Assembly (NCBI RefSeq): GCF_003550175.1
Contig: NZ_QXDF01000001.1
Coordinates: 768,501 to 832,500, forward strand
Length of the DNA: 64,000 bases
Source of the DNA: Dichotomicrobium thermohalophilum
Lineage (GTDB): Bacteria; Pseudomonadota; Alphaproteobacteria; Rhizobiales; Rhodomicrobiaceae
Reading direction: 5' to 3'
How positions within the stretch are numbered: the stretch's first letter is position 1; each line of letters starts with the position of its first letter. The notes beneath the pieces were generated by a model, which made no database searches, was not told where the DNA came from, and saw nothing but the letters and a program-made list of their open reading frames with translations. A program made the translations under genes and the position numbers. Positions 1 to 10,067 of this stretch are shown here, one piece after another.

Positions 1-213
1 CGTGGCGCGTGCCTCGTCGCCACTGGCCTTTGCCTTGCCGATTTCCTTGGAGGCGGCGTTGCGCCGGGTCTGCGCTTCCTGCAGCCGGGTGACGATGCCC
101 CGGCGCGCGTCATCGAGCGCGATGATCTCGGCGGAATGGGGTTCCAGACCGCGCTTGGCGAGCCCCGCATCGAACGCTTCGGGGTTCTCCCGTATCCATT
201 TCGGATCGAACAC
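1..213 (-). CDS. serS: Seryl-tRNA synthetase, N-terminal 71 residues (partial, cut by window edge)
   Basis: The reading frame is open to the left edge and begins with GTG at 213. The protein starts [15 protein letters not shown] and continues into a charged helical stretch (residues about 25-71), which is the usual start of the SerRS tRNA-binding coiled-coil arm. Only that arm is visible; the class II catalytic domain lies outside the window. SerRS charges tRNA-Ser in the cytoplasm. It lies directly downstream of tatC on the same strand, and tatABC-serS is a common order in alphaproteobacteria. No ATG lies in a plausible position, so GTG is the likely start. Confidence 0.88.
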   Translation of the reverse strand, partial: MFDPKWIRENPEAFDAGLAKRGLEPHSAEIIALDDARRGIVTRLQEAQTRRNAASKEIGKAKASGDEARAT

Positions 214-361
214 GTCTCTTGCCCCCTCGATTTTGTGTGGGACCGGTGGCGGCCCGTCGCGCGCGAGAAGCGCCGGGCCGGCGAATTTGGCCACAGCTAT
301 AAGCCGCGTGAGGCCGCGCGTCCAGCGGGGTTCAGGATTTCGGTTTGGTCGCGATCCGGGA

Positions 362-1159
362 TCAGTCGACGTCCGCGTCGGGCGCGGCCTCGGCGCGCTT
401 GCGCTCGGCATAGGCGACCGAGATGATCGAAAGCTCGTAGAGGAGGATCGTCGGCAGCGCGAGACCGATCTGGCTGATCGGGTCAGGTGGCGTCAGGAAA
501 GCCGCGGCCGCGAAAACGCCCACGATGGCGTATTTGCGCTTGCGGCGAAGGCCGTCTGCGTTGACCAGCCCCGCCCGGCCCATCAGCGTGAGGAGCACCG
601 GAAGCTGGAAGCAGAAGCCGAAGGCGAGGATCAGCGTCATGATCAGCGAAAGATATTCGCTGACCCGCGCGGTGAGCTGAATTTTCACCTGCGCATCGCC
701 GGTCTGCTGCATCGACAGGAAGAACTGCATCGCCAGCGGCATGACGACGAAGTAGACCAGCGCAGCGCCGACGAGGAACAGAGCCGGTGTTGCGATCAGA
801 AAGGGCAGGAAGGCCTTGCGCTCATGCCGGTAAAGGCCGGGCGCGACGAACATGTAGAGCTGCACGGCGATGATCGGGAAGGCGAGAAAGATCGCCCCGA
901 ACAACGCCACCTTGAGCTGCGTGAAGAAGAACTCCTGCGGTGCGGTGTAGATCATGTCGATCGGCACGTCCCGACCGACCGCCCATTGATACGGCACCAG
1001 CAGCAGGTTGTAGATTTCCGTGGCGAACGTGAAACACAGGACGAAGCCGACCAGGATCGCGACGACCGCCCACATCAGCCGCTGGCGCAGCTCGATCAAA
1101 TGCTCGATGAGCGGCGCCTTGCTGGCATCGATGTCGTTGATGTCGTCCCGCTGGGCCAC
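362..1159 (-). CDS. tatC: Sec-independent protein translocase subunit TatC
   Basis: TatC is the multi-spanning receptor of the twin-arginine translocase, which binds RR signal peptides and exports folded proteins. The 265-residue product has the typical N-terminal motif ([13 protein letters not shown] near residues 16-28) followed by hydrophobic segments consistent with six membrane helices, and an alanine/acid-rich tail. The start is GTG at 1159, preceded by GGAG about 8 bases upstream. The gap to tatB is only 18 bp, so the three tat genes are probably one transcript. Several proteins elsewhere in this window (AioB, AioX, the sulfatase, the patatin) carry Tat-like signals and are likely clients. 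Confidence 0.96.
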   Translation of the reverse strand: MAQRDDINDIDASKAPLIEHLIELRQRLMWAVVAILVGFVLCFTFATEIYNLLLVPYQWAVGRDVPIDMIYTAPQEFFFTQLKVALFGAIFLAFPIIAVQLYMFVAPGLYRHERKAFLPFLIATPALFLVGAALVYFVVMPLAMQFFLSMQQTGDAQVKIQLTARVSEYLSLIMTLILAFGFCFQLPVLLTLMGRAGLVNADGLRRKRKYAIVGVFAAAAFLTPPDPISQIGLALPTILLYELSIISVAYAERKRAEAAPDADVD

Positions 1160-1177
1160 CGGCCTGTCTCCGAAAGG

Positions 1178-1708
1178 TTAGCTCACCGCATCCTTGGCTT
1201 CGGCGGCGCCATTGGCGTTGCGATTGCCGACGGGTTTCGGGTCGCCGCGCGGCTGCTCTTGCGCCGGCTGCGGCTCGGCGGGACCGGGCTCGGAAGCGGA
1301 TTGGTCCGTCTGCGCGGGCTGCTCGGTCTTGGCCGCGCTCTCCGGCTCCGCCAGAAGGTCACCTTCCGATGGCTGGCTGGTGCTGGTGTCGCCTGAAGAC
1401 GCGGTCTGCCCGCCACTCGCGGTACCGGCGCTTCGTGTCGGGTTGTCGCTGAAGGTGCTCTCGATCTCGTTGCGGATCTGGTTGGCCGGATTGAGATCGC
1501 TCATCTTCTTCATGTCGTTACGGACTTCGTCCATGCCCGCTTCGCGCATCGATTCATTGAACTGACGACGGAACTCGTCGGCCTGTCGGCGCATCTTGCC
1601 GACCGCCTGCCCCAGCGAATAGAGCATGCGCGGGAGGTCCTTGGGCCCCACGATCAGGATCGCGATGACCGCCAAGACCAGAAGTTCCGTCCAACCGATG
1701 TCAAACAT
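1178..1708 (-). CDS. tatB: Sec-independent protein translocase subunit TatB
   Basis: TatB forms the signal-peptide receptor complex with TatC. The 176-residue product opens with MFDIGWTELLVLAVIAILIV, a short membrane anchor followed by the conserved GPKDLPRML hinge, then an amphipathic helix (about residues 30-60) and a long low-complexity tail rich in E, P, S and Q from about residue 95. The tail is typical of alphaproteobacterial TatB and tells little about function. It lies between tatA and tatC with short gaps. Confidence 0.95.
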   Translation of the reverse strand: MFDIGWTELLVLAVIAILIVGPKDLPRMLYSLGQAVGKMRRQADEFRRQFNESMREAGMDEVRNDMKKMSDLNPANQIRNEIESTFSDNPTRSAGTASGGQTASSGDTSTSQPSEGDLLAEPESAAKTEQPAQTDQSASEPGPAEPQPAQEQPRGDPKPVGNRNANGAAEAKDAVS

Positions 1709-1818
1709 GAAGAGCGATACCCGCTAAAAGACCGATCCGCGCGCCGAACGGCTGTCGCCGCCGGAGCGCCAACGCGTGTTGTGCACCCGTGCCGCGGGGG
1801 CCGGTGCCGGCGTCAGCC

Positions 1819-2055
1819 CTAGCTGCTGGTGTTGGCCTCTTCACGCGTGTGCCGCTTCGTCTCGGCGTCGCTTCCGGCGTCGTGCTCGATGGACTTGTGA
1901 GCCGTTTCGGACTTCTCTTCGTCTTCCGAGATCCCCTTCTTGAAGCTCTTGATGCCCTTCGCGACATCGCCCATCAGCTCAGAGATCTTGCCCCGACCAA
2001 ACAGCAGCACCAGCAGCACCACCACGATCAGGATTTGAAACCAACTCGGCGCCAT
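1819..2055 (-). CDS. tatA: Sec-independent protein translocase subunit TatA
   Basis: TatA oligomerises to form the transport pore. The 78-residue product begins [20 protein letters not shown], one membrane helix, followed by [21 protein letters not shown], the standard amphipathic helix, and a charged tail. The frame stays open for 16 codons upstream, but the ATG at 2055 places the hydrophobic helix right at the N-terminus, as in the family, so it is preferred. First gene of tatA-tatB-tatC on the minus strand. Confidence 0.93.
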   Translation of the reverse strand: MAPSWFQILIVVVLLVLLFGRGKISELMGDVAKGIKSFKKGISEDEEKSETAHKSIEHDAGSDAETKRHTREEANTSS

Positions 2056-2165
2056 ACGTGTCTGTCTCCTAAACGCGCTTCGTCCAAGGAACGTGTCATG
2101 CACGTCCCCTATATACCATCACTTAAACAGAAAGGCTGCACACCTGCAACAGCACTCGCCTACAC

Positions 2166-3299
2166 CTATCGGTCGAGGCTGGCAGGAACCTGATGGTTCG
2201 CCGGGAAGATGTGCACCTTCTCGCTCGGCACCTCGATGCCGACCCAGCCGCCCGGCTCGGCCTCGAATGGCGCGCTGGTGCGGGCAAGCAGCGGCGTGTC
2301 GATGCCCTCGACCCCCAGCTCCACCACCGTCTCGTCGCCAAGCGAACGCGTGCCGCAGACCTGCGCGGGGATGGCCGTAGCCTCATGGCTGAAACGCACC
2401 ACGCGCGGCCGGAAGCACATCAGCGCGTCGCCGCTGACCTCGGTCCTTGACGGGTAGGAGCCGAGCGGTCCCCGCGCCACACCGCCTGAAACCTTGCATG
2501 GCACAACGTTGATCTCGCTCATCATTTCGGCGACGAACAGATCAGCCGGATGATCGAAAATCTCCTGCGTCGTGCCTGCCTGGACGATCTCGCCGCCGCG
2601 CATGACCGCGATGCGGTCGCCCAGAAGCATGGCCTCTTCGGCCTCGTGCGTGACAATGATACAGGTTGTGTGCGTTTCGCGGAGGATCGCCAGCGTCTCC
2701 TCGCGCATCGAGGCGCGCAGCCGCGGGTCGAGACCGGAGAACGGTTCATCCATCATCATCACGCGTGGCCGCGGCACGATGGCACGAGCCAGCGCGACGC
2801 GCTGCTGCTGCCCACCGGAGAGCACATGCGGGTATGCGTCCGCATAGGCGCCGAGCCCCATGCGCTCCAGCGCCCTGCGCCCCTCCGCCAGCGCTGTGTT
2901 GCGCTCCATTGCCTGGAGGCCAAAGGCCACATTCTCGAGAATCGTCATGTGCGGGAACAGGGCGAAATCCTGAAACATCAGTCCGACGCCGCGCGCTTCC
3001 GGCGGCACGTTGGCGGCCGGGCCGGACATCTCGCGCTCGTCAATGAGGATGCGGCCTTCATCGGGCGTCTCTAGGCCGCAGACGAGCCTCAGGAGCGTCG
3101 TCTTGCCGCAACCCGACGGGCCGAGAAGGCAGAGAATTTCGCCCGGGGCAACGTCCAGCGAAACGTCACGCACGGCGACCAGATCACCAAACCGTCGCCA
3201 GACGTTTTCCAGCTTGACGCTGGCCGGGAACGACGCGGTCGCCCGCCGGTTGGTATGCGTCGACAGCCCGACGCCGTGTTCCGCGCGCTGTGCGAACAT
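2166..3299 (-). CDS. ABC transporter ATP-binding protein, Fbp/Pot-like (orphan)
   Basis: This ATPase resembles the iron(III)/polyamine/sulfate importer class that carries a C-terminal regulatory domain. With the ATG at 3299 the product is 377 residues: Walker A GPSGCGKT at 60-67, Q-loop at about 110, signature LSGGQQQR at 160-167, Walker B MMMDEP at 181-186, switch histidine in VTHEAEE, and a TOBE-like C-terminal part from about 270. An in-frame TTG at 3314 is an alternative start. No permease or binding protein lies beside it; the neighbours are tatA and scpB. The only solute-binding protein of a related class in the window is at about 26.9-28.3 kb, and a link between them is speculation. 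The substrate cannot be told from the ATPase alone. Confidence 0.85.
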   Translation of the reverse strand: MFAQRAEHGVGLSTHTNRRATASFPASVKLENVWRRFGDLVAVRDVSLDVAPGEILCLLGPSGCGKTTLLRLVCGLETPDEGRILIDEREMSGPAANVPPEARGVGLMFQDFALFPHMTILENVAFGLQAMERNTALAEGRRALERMGLGAYADAYPHVLSGGQQQRVALARAIVPRPRVMMMDEPFSGLDPRLRASMREETLAILRETHTTCIIVTHEAEEAMLLGDRIAVMRGGEIVQAGTTQEIFDHPADLFVAEMMSEINVVPCKVSGGVARGPLGSYPSRTEVSGDALMCFRPRVVRFSHEATAIPAQVCGTRSLGDETVVELGVEGIDTPLLARTSAPFEAEPGGWVGIEVPSEKVHIFPANHQVPASLDR

Positions 3300-3344
3300 G
3301 AACTGCGATCTCAACGCATCACTCCATCAATACGCCCGAAAGTG

Positions 3345-4148
3345 CTACCCCGCGCCGTCGGCCTGTCCCGAAGCGGCCGGGCGGTCCTTCGACTCCGCGT
3401 CCTCCGGCTGTTCGTCATCCTCGGCCAGCGGCTCCTCGTCACCGTAGTCCTCACCGTCCTGCTCGTCTTCCTCTTCCAGCGGGTCCTCTTCCGCCGTGAG
3501 GGTCAGCGAGTCGTCCGGCTCCGGCACCGTAAATCCGGGCGGTAGGTTGCTGTCCAGCAGACCCGCGCCTTTCAGTTCGTTCAGACCCGGCAGGTCACGG
3601 ATGCTGTCAAAGCCGAAATGCTCCAGGAATGCATCCGTCGTCCCATATGTCACCGGCCGCCCCGGCGCACGGCGGCGTCCGCGCATCCTGATCCAGCCCG
3701 TTTCCATCAGCACGTCCAGCGTGCCTTTCGAGGTGCTTACCCCACGGATTTCCTCGACTTCCGCCCGGGTGCAAGGCTGGTGATAGGCTATTATTGCCAG
3801 TGTCTCCAGCGCCGCGCGCGACAGTTTGCGCTGCTCTACCGAATGGCGCTCCAGGATGAAAGCCAGATCCTCAGCGGTGCGAAACTGCCACCCGCCGGCG
3901 ACCTTCACGATATTCACCCCGCGCCCGGCATAGTGCCCCTGCAGCTCAGAGATCAGCGCGTCGATGTCTTCACCCTGATCGAAATATTGGCGCAGGCTCG
4001 GAATATCCAAGGGCTCGGTTGCCGCGAAAAGCAGCGCCTCGAGAATCCGCAGCTTCTCCCGCCGCTCCGCCGAGGGCAGCCGCGTGACGTTCGATGGCAG
4101 TTCCAGCGGCAGCATCGCACTGCGGTCGTGCATCTGATCGTTGTTCAA
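3345..4148 (-). CDS. scpB: Segregation and condensation protein ScpB
   Basis: ScpB is the winged-helix kite subunit of the SMC-ScpAB condensin that organises and segregates the chromosome. The core (KLRILEALLFAATEPL through YGTTDAFLEHFG) has two winged-helix domains, followed by a highly acidic tail (runs of E and D from about residue 220) typical of alphaproteobacterial ScpB. The scpA stop overlaps a TTG start at 4148 (TTGA), with GGGAG about 8 bases upstream; this coupling favours TTG. ATG at 4133 is the alternative and has no clear ribosome-binding site. Co-transcribed with scpA. Confidence 0.93.
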   Translation of the reverse strand: MNNDQMHDRSAMLPLELPSNVTRLPSAERREKLRILEALLFAATEPLDIPSLRQYFDQGEDIDALISELQGHYAGRGVNIVKVAGGWQFRTAEDLAFILERHSVEQRKLSRAALETLAIIAYHQPCTRAEVEEIRGVSTSKGTLDVLMETGWIRMRGRRRAPGRPVTYGTTDAFLEHFGFDSIRDLPGLNELKGAGLLDSNLPPGFTVPEPDDSLTLTAEEDPLEEEDEQDGEDYGDEEPLAEDDEQPEDAESKDRPAASGQADGAG

Positions 4149-5011
4149 GCGATCTTCTCCCTTTGCTCGGGGGGCGTTTCGGCCTCCTTCTCGGCATCCT
4201 CTTCGCTCGGCGGCTCGCACAGCCAGCGCAAATGGATCGGCCCGAAATGCGTGGCCTGACGCAGTTCCAGATACCCCTCGCGCGTGAGTTCAAGCGTCGC
4301 GCCGAATGTGCTGGCCAGAGCCGAGCGGCCTTCGTCCTCGCGGGGCAGATAGTCGGACAGGTACTGCTCGATCGGCGCCCACTCGGCAATCGGCCCGACC
4401 AGGCGCGTGAGCAGCTTGCGCCCGTCGCCGATCGACCAGACTGTGCGCCCGCCGGCCTGATGCGGCATGGTCGCCGTGCGCCTGCGCTGCTCGGCGTAGG
4501 CTTTCAGCAGGTCGTAGAGTGTGGCGGTGTAGCGCGGCGAGCGCACCGTGCGGATGCCCTCCGGCTGGCCGCGTGCGAAGACCTCCACGCCCAGCTTCTT
4601 GCGGCTCATGATCTGCTTGACCGCTTCGCGCATGGCCTCCAGCCGTTTCAGGCGGAAGGCGAGCTGCGCCGCCAGTTCCTGTCCGCTCGGCTCGTCGGTC
4701 TTTTCCTCTTCCTTGGGCAGAAGCAGACGCGACTTGAGATAGGCAAGCCACGCCGCCATCACGAGATAATCGGCCGCGATCTCAAGGCGCATCTGCCGGA
4801 GCTGCGCGATGAAGGAGAGGTACTGCTCGGCCAGCGCCAGAACGGAGATCTTGGAGAGGTCGACCTTCTGCTTGCGCGCCATGCTCAGGAGCAGGTCGAG
4901 CGGGCCTTCAAAGCCATCCAGTGCGACGACGAGGACTTCTTCGGGGGCGCGGTCCTCCGCCTCCTGCTCCCAGCCGTCGGCGTCCGACGCGGAGCTGTTT
5001 TCGATTGCCAT
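4145..5011 (-). CDS. scpA: Segregation and condensation protein ScpA
   Basis: ScpA is the kleisin subunit that bridges the SMC ATPase heads and binds ScpB. The 288-residue product has the family start FEGPLDLLLSMARKQKVDL (about residues 34-52), the middle helical region (ADYLVMAAWLAYLKSRLLLP) and a C-terminal winged-helix that contacts the SMC head. It overlaps scpB by 4 bp and follows nagZ on the same strand, an order frequent in alphaproteobacteria. Confidence 0.95.
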   Translation of the reverse strand: MAIENSSASDADGWEQEAEDRAPEEVLVVALDGFEGPLDLLLSMARKQKVDLSKISVLALAEQYLSFIAQLRQMRLEIAADYLVMAAWLAYLKSRLLLPKEEEKTDEPSGQELAAQLAFRLKRLEAMREAVKQIMSRKKLGVEVFARGQPEGIRTVRSPRYTATLYDLLKAYAEQRRRTATMPHQAGGRTVWSIGDGRKLLTRLVGPIAEWAPIEQYLSDYLPREDEGRSALASTFGATLELTREGYLELRQATHFGPIHLRWLCEPPSEEDAEKEAETPPEQREKIA

Positions 5012-5074
5012 TCAATTGTCCTGCTTGCTTGTGCGCACGCTTGACAACGCGATTCGCTGCGCATTCTGGCCGAT

Positions 5075-6103
5075 TCACGCCGATACGGCCAGCGCTTCTC
5101 GCAAATAACCCTCGGCGGCGTCGGCATTGAACGTCGGTTCGGGCGCGATCCGGGCGCGCGCATCGTGGAAACGGGCCAGCGCGTTGCCGTGAAGTTCGGG
5201 GGTTACAGCGGCGACAGCCTCCATCTCGCGCCGATTGCCGCTGCAGTGGAGGACCACGTCGCAGCCGGCCTTGAGCACGGCTTCGGCCTTGCGCCCGGCG
5301 CGGCCGGTGAGCGCGCGCATCCCGATGTCGTCGGACATCAGCAGCCCCTCGAAGCCGATCTCGCCGCGGATGATCCGTCGTATCGCCTCCGGCGAAACGC
5401 TGACCGCGCGGTGCGGGTCGACCGCAGTGAGCACGACATGCCCTGTCATGCCCAGCGGCATGTCGCGCAGGGCAGCGAACGGCGCGAAGTCGGTCAGGCG
5501 CAGCGTGTCGAGATCGGCCTCGATCTGCGGCAGCGCCTTGTGGCTGTCGACGCGTGCGCGGCCATGCCCTGGCAAGTGCTTGATGACCGGCAACACACCC
5601 GCGCGCAAGAGGCCCTCCGCGACGGCCCGGCCGATGGCGCTGACCTGCACAGGCGTATCGCCGTAAGCGCGGTCGCCGATGATGTCGTGCGCGCCAGGGA
5701 CGGGCACGTCGAGCACCGGGGCGCAGTCCACGTTGATCCCAAGTGCGGCCAGCTCACGGCCCATCAGTTCGGCGCAGGCGCGTGCGGCTGCCAATCCCGT
5801 CTGCGGATTACGTCGATAAAGAGCATCAAAGGCGCGGGCGGGCGGATAGGCGCGCCATACCGGTGGCCCGAGGCGCTGTACGCGGCCGCCCTCCTGGTCG
5901 ATCAGCACCAGAGCGTCTTCCCTGCCCACAGCGTCGCGGAAGCTGTCCACAAGCGCACGAACCTGCTCGGGCGAGCGGCAGTTGCGCTTGAACAGGATAA
6001 GGCCGCAGGGGCGGGCCTCGCGGAAGAAGGCGCGCTCTCCAGGACGGAGGCGCTCGTCGCGGCATCCGCAGATGAAGGCCCGCAGGCCCGAACTTGTCTT
6101 CAT
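5075..6103 (-). CDS. nagZ: Beta-N-acetylhexosaminidase (glycoside hydrolase family 3)
   Basis: NagZ removes N-acetylglucosamine from anhydro-muropeptides in cytoplasmic cell-wall recycling. The 342-residue product has the GH3 motifs: LIDQEGGRVQRL near residue 70, KHLPGHGRARVDSH (the catalytic His-containing loop) near 175, and MSDDIGMRAL, which carries the nucleophile aspartate, near 255. There is no signal peptide, as expected for a cytoplasmic enzyme. It sits between a SPOR-domain protein and scpA, a cell-wall and division neighbourhood conserved in related genomes. Confidence 0.93.
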   Translation of the reverse strand: MKTSSGLRAFICGCRDERLRPGERAFFREARPCGLILFKRNCRSPEQVRALVDSFRDAVGREDALVLIDQEGGRVQRLGPPVWRAYPPARAFDALYRRNPQTGLAAARACAELMGRELAALGINVDCAPVLDVPVPGAHDIIGDRAYGDTPVQVSAIGRAVAEGLLRAGVLPVIKHLPGHGRARVDSHKALPQIEADLDTLRLTDFAPFAALRDMPLGMTGHVVLTAVDPHRAVSVSPEAIRRIIRGEIGFEGLLMSDDIGMRALTGRAGRKAEAVLKAGCDVVLHCSGNRREMEAVAAVTPELHGNALARFHDARARIAPEPTFNADAAEGYLREALAVSA

Positions 6104-6143
6104 AACTGTTGGCGCGCCCTGGCGCTGAGGATGGTGACGCGCG

Positions 6144-8087
6144 TTACTCCGTGCGGACGAAACAGCCGCCGAGACCGGCCTGTTTCAGCTTGTCGCAGAC
6201 ATCCTGCGCATTCCCGCGCGAATCCATTGGCCCAACCCACAGCCGGTACCAGATGCCCTTGTCTCCCAGATCGGCGCGCTTGATGGTGGGGGCAAGGCCG
6301 TCGAGGATGTTCGGATATTTCTGCTGCAGATCGGCGAATGCGGCGAGCGCCGACGTCTGGTCCCGTCGCGCGGCAAGCTGGATGAAGTACGGGTTCGCAG
6401 CGGTCGTCGACGGCTGTGTGCTCGACGTCGTCGCGGGCTCGGCCGAGGCGACCTGCGTTTCCTCCGGGCGCGGTTCGGCGCGCTCCGGGCGCGGGGCCGG
6501 GTCTGGCGCTTGTGAGGCGCTTTCGGTCTGCGGCTCAGAGGCGCTCGCCTCTTCCCTTTGCTCGGGCGCCGGTTCTGCGCTGGAGCCGCTCCCGGTCGTC
6601 GCCACGATACCCGCCGTCGTCACGGTTTCCGAATCGTCTGGAAGGTTTTCCGCGGTGTTCGCGGACGCGCCCTGGGCGCCCTGGGCCGGAACCACCGAGC
6701 CGTCCGGGCGCACGGTCAGCGTGCGGACCGGGCGCGGTGAGTTCGGGTCAGCCGGCGCCGCCGCCTGTGTGTCATTCGCCGCCTTGCCCGACTTCCGTAA
6801 GGCTGCGGCGATCCGCTCATCCAGCGTGTCGGCCGGGGCTTCCGCGCCCGTGGTCACGATCCCGGGAATTGAAGTGGTGCCGGTGCTTTCCTCTCCCCCG
6901 CTCGCCTGTGCATCTTGGGCCGGCTCGGGCGAATCGCCCGTGAGGCGGTCATAGATCTGCTTGTTGCCGTCCGGGAACTCCTTGCCGCCGGGGTCGGAAG
7001 GTTTGCTCTTCACCGGGCCGTCCTCGGCCAGCAATGTGGGCGCATCACCCGAGCCGATGCTGCCATCCTGATAGCTTTTGTAGAGGAAGGCGGCAGCCCC
7101 GCCGGTCGCGACCGCGGCGACCAGAACGCCCGCCACCATCAGCTTTCGGCGGCTTTTGGGCTGCTGGACCGGCTCCTCCTCGTAGACTTCCGGCTCGTCA
7201 TCGAGGAAATCCGCGTCCAGGTCTTCCTCGGCGTGCAGATGCGGATCCTCCGCATACGGGTCATAAGGATCGTAATCCTCTGCATAGGGATCATCGTGCG
7301 CCGGCGCAGCCGCATCGGGGGCGGGCATCGCCGGCTCGTCATCATAGGCGTCCCAGCTATACGGGTCGTCGAGTTGGGCGTGGCGCGTGTCACCCCGGTG
7401 CGCCTCGAAGTCGAAGATGTTGGCGCGCGGCGCGTCTGCATGAGGCTCTGCGGCGGGCTCGTCGAACTCGCCGGTGCGTGTGAAGAAGCGGTCGCGCAGC
7501 TCGGATGGGTCGCGGCCCGCGCCAGCGGCGAATGGGTCGACATCCGGAGCGGCGCGATTGGTCAGGGCAGAGAGGTCGGGCTCCTGTACCGAGCCGTCGA
7601 TGCGGCGAAACAGGCTGTCATCGCGCGCGGCCGGCTGATGCGGCGTGCTACGGCGTGGGGCTTCAAAGTCTTCGTCCTCTGCGGCCCACGGATCCCGGCC
7701 AGCGAAGGTGTCACCGCCATAGTCCTGCGTTTCGCCTGGGTAAGGGGCAGGGCGCCAGCCGCTCTCCTCGGGCGGGTCCGGCGCATCCCAGTCGAACGGG
7801 TCGTGCTGCTCAGACCAGGACGGCTCCTGACCTGCGCCCGGAAAGCCGCCAGAGGTATCGAAACGCTCGTCATGCGCCGGGCCGCTCTGCCATTCATCGC
7901 CGTAGGGATCCCGCGATGGCGGCGTATCGAAGCTGTCGTAGCCCTGGCTGTAGCGCTCCGCCGGATCGGGATAGCGCCAGTCGTTACCCGAGGGTTCTTC
8001 GCCACCCCACTCGGATCCGCCGTGCCGAGGGTATGGCCGGCGGAGACGCCCTGGCGGAAATCCGTTGGAGTCGTCTGATCGTGGCAT
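6144..8087 (-). CDS. SPOR-domain protein with long acidic/aromatic cytoplasmic region
   Basis: The 647-residue protein has one membrane helix (about 315-336, after KSRRK) and a C-terminal SPOR domain (about 570-647; ANPYFIQLAARRDQTSALAAF). SPOR domains bind peptidoglycan stripped of stem peptides at division sites. The N-terminal 310 residues should lie in the cytoplasm and are low complexity, very acidic and rich in D, P, Y and W, with repeated DPY/DPYAED units around 266-282. Between helix and SPOR domain is a long A/E/P/S linker, consistent with spanning the periplasm. It sits between argS and nagZ, as in many alphaproteobacteria. Confidence 0.85.
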   Translation of the reverse strand: MPRSDDSNGFPPGRLRRPYPRHGGSEWGGEEPSGNDWRYPDPAERYSQGYDSFDTPPSRDPYGDEWQSGPAHDERFDTSGGFPGAGQEPSWSEQHDPFDWDAPDPPEESGWRPAPYPGETQDYGGDTFAGRDPWAAEDEDFEAPRRSTPHQPAARDDSLFRRIDGSVQEPDLSALTNRAAPDVDPFAAGAGRDPSELRDRFFTRTGEFDEPAAEPHADAPRANIFDFEAHRGDTRHAQLDDPYSWDAYDDEPAMPAPDAAAPAHDDPYAEDYDPYDPYAEDPHLHAEEDLDADFLDDEPEVYEEEPVQQPKSRRKLMVAGVLVAAVATGGAAAFLYKSYQDGSIGSGDAPTLLAEDGPVKSKPSDPGGKEFPDGNKQIYDRLTGDSPEPAQDAQASGGEESTGTTSIPGIVTTGAEAPADTLDERIAAALRKSGKAANDTQAAAPADPNSPRPVRTLTVRPDGSVVPAQGAQGASANTAENLPDDSETVTTAGIVATTGSGSSAEPAPEQREEASASEPQTESASQAPDPAPRPERAEPRPEETQVASAEPATTSSTQPSTTAANPYFIQLAARRDQTSALAAFADLQQKYPNILDGLAPTIKRADLGDKGIWYRLWVGPMDSRGNAQDVCDKLKQAGLGGCFVRTE

Positions 8088-8184
8088 ATTGTTCCCCTCG
8101 CCTTGAAGAAGGTTTGAAGCTGTCCGGCTGCGCCTGTGGGCGCATCAACGAGACGCCCGCGCCGGATGGCGCGCGAGAACGCCG

Positions 8185-9942
8185 TTAACGCATTTCATTG
8201 ACGGCTTCGACGCCGAGTATTCCCAGACCGGTCCGCAGCACATCCGCGACGGCGGCAACGAGTGCCAGACGCGCTATGGTTACATTTTTGTTACGCTCAA
8301 GAATGAATCTTGATTGTGGCGACTCTTTGCCACGATTCCAGAGCGCATGAAAGTCACTTGCTACGTCATGTAGATAAAACGCGATTCGGTGCGGTTCGTG
8401 CGCGTGGGCCGCGGATTCGACCGTGCGCGGGAAATGGGCCAGCCGCTTGATCAGCGACAGTTCGAAATCATCACTCAACAGGTTAAAATTAGCGCCCAGC
8501 AGCGCCTCGCGGCTGATGTCCAATTCCGGGATGTCGGCCTGCGCGTTGCGGAATACCGACTGCGCCCGCGCGTGCGCATACTGAACATAGAAGACCGGGT
8601 TGTCCTTTGACTGATCCTGAACCTTCTCGAAGTCGAAGTCGAGCGGCGCGTCATTCTTGCGGAACAGCATGATAAAGCGCATTGACGGCGCGCCGACCTC
8701 GTCCACGACATCCCGCAGCGTCACGAAGGTGCCGGCGCGCTTTGACATTTTCACCGGCTCGCCGCCGCGGAATAGCTTCACGAGCTGGCAGATTTTCACG
8801 TCCAGCTCGCCTTCGCCTCCCGTGAGCGCCTTCACCGCCGCCTGCATCCGCTTGACGTAGCCGGCATGGTCCGCGCCCCACACGTCGATCATCTGGCGGA
8901 ACCCGCGCTTGAACTTGTCGCGGTGATAGGCCATGTCGCCGGCGAAATAGGTGTAGCTGCCGTCGGCCTTCACCAGCGGGCGGTCGGTGTCGTCGCCGAA
9001 CTCGGTCGCCTTGAACAGGAGTTGTTCGCGGTCCTCCCACTCCTCTGGCACCTTGCCTTTCGGCGGGGCCAGCCGGCCGTGATAGACGTAGCCCTGTGCT
9101 TCCAGATCCGCGATCGTTTGAGCGACCTTGTCGCCATCTTCGGTCAGCGACTTCTCGGAAAAGAACACGTCGTGGTGGATGCCCAGCGCCGCGAGGTCAT
9201 CGCGGATGGTGTCCATCATCATGCCGACGGCCTTGTCGCGCACGATGGGCAGCCAGGTCGCCTCGTCGGCCTCAAGCAGGGCGTCGCCATGCTCTTCCGC
9301 CAGCGCCTTGCCGACCGGCACGAGATAATCGCCGGGATAGAAGCCTTCCGGGATCTCTCCGATGTCCTCGCCCAGCGCCTCGCGGTAGCGCAGATAGGCC
9401 GAGCGGGCGAGCACCTCCACCTGCGCGCCGGCGTCGTTGATGTAGTATTCGCGGGTGACGTCGTAGCCTGTGAAGTCGAGCAGGTTGGCAAGCGCGTCGC
9501 CGAACACGGCCGAGCGCGAGTGCCCGACATGCATTGGCCCCGTGGGGTTGGCAGAGACATATTCGACGTTGACCTTGGTGCCTGAGCCGATGTCGCTGCG
9601 CGCGTAGTCTTCGCCGGTTTCAAGGATCGCCCGCACCAGCCCGGCCCAGAAGCCGTTCTCCAGCGTGAGGTTGATAAAGCCCGGCCCTGCAATCTCGACC
9701 GATTTGACGCCTTCGCCCGTCTCCAGCTTGGCCTTGAAGGACTCGGCCAGGTCGCGCGGCTTTAGCCCCGCCGGCTTGGCCAGCACCAGTGCGGCGTTGG
9801 TGGCGAGGTCACCATGGGACGGATCGCGCGGCGGCTCGACCGAGACGGCGCCAATATTCGCTCCTGCGGGTAGCACGCCTTCGGCTTCGAGAGCCTTCGC
9901 CGCGTCCGCCACCCGCGCCTGGAAATGGCTGAAAATGTTCAT
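8185..9942 (-). CDS. argS: Arginyl-tRNA synthetase
   Basis: Class I synthetase that charges tRNA-Arg. With ATG at 9942 the product is 585 residues, starting [18 protein letters not shown], the usual start of the N-terminal additional domain. It contains the HIGH-type motif in [13 protein letters not shown] and a KMSK motif in [15 protein letters not shown], followed by the helical anticodon-binding domain ending [17 protein letters not shown]. The frame extends 22 codons upstream, but that extension is not family-like. Confidence 0.97.
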   Translation of the reverse strand: MNIFSHFQARVADAAKALEAEGVLPAGANIGAVSVEPPRDPSHGDLATNAALVLAKPAGLKPRDLAESFKAKLETGEGVKSVEIAGPGFINLTLENGFWAGLVRAILETGEDYARSDIGSGTKVNVEYVSANPTGPMHVGHSRSAVFGDALANLLDFTGYDVTREYYINDAGAQVEVLARSAYLRYREALGEDIGEIPEGFYPGDYLVPVGKALAEEHGDALLEADEATWLPIVRDKAVGMMMDTIRDDLAALGIHHDVFFSEKSLTEDGDKVAQTIADLEAQGYVYHGRLAPPKGKVPEEWEDREQLLFKATEFGDDTDRPLVKADGSYTYFAGDMAYHRDKFKRGFRQMIDVWGADHAGYVKRMQAAVKALTGGEGELDVKICQLVKLFRGGEPVKMSKRAGTFVTLRDVVDEVGAPSMRFIMLFRKNDAPLDFDFEKVQDQSKDNPVFYVQYAHARAQSVFRNAQADIPELDISREALLGANFNLLSDDFELSLIKRLAHFPRTVESAAHAHEPHRIAFYLHDVASDFHALWNRGKESPQSRFILERNKNVTIARLALVAAVADVLRTGLGILGVEAVNEMR

Positions 9943-10067
9943 CGGATCACAAGTTTCACTCGGCTCCGGGCCGGCCGGAGCCGTGGTTGGCGCATCAAGG
10001 CTGTCCAAGATACATATTGGATCGGGACGCCCGCTTCGCCCTTCCTCAAGCCCGCTCGCGGCTTCGG

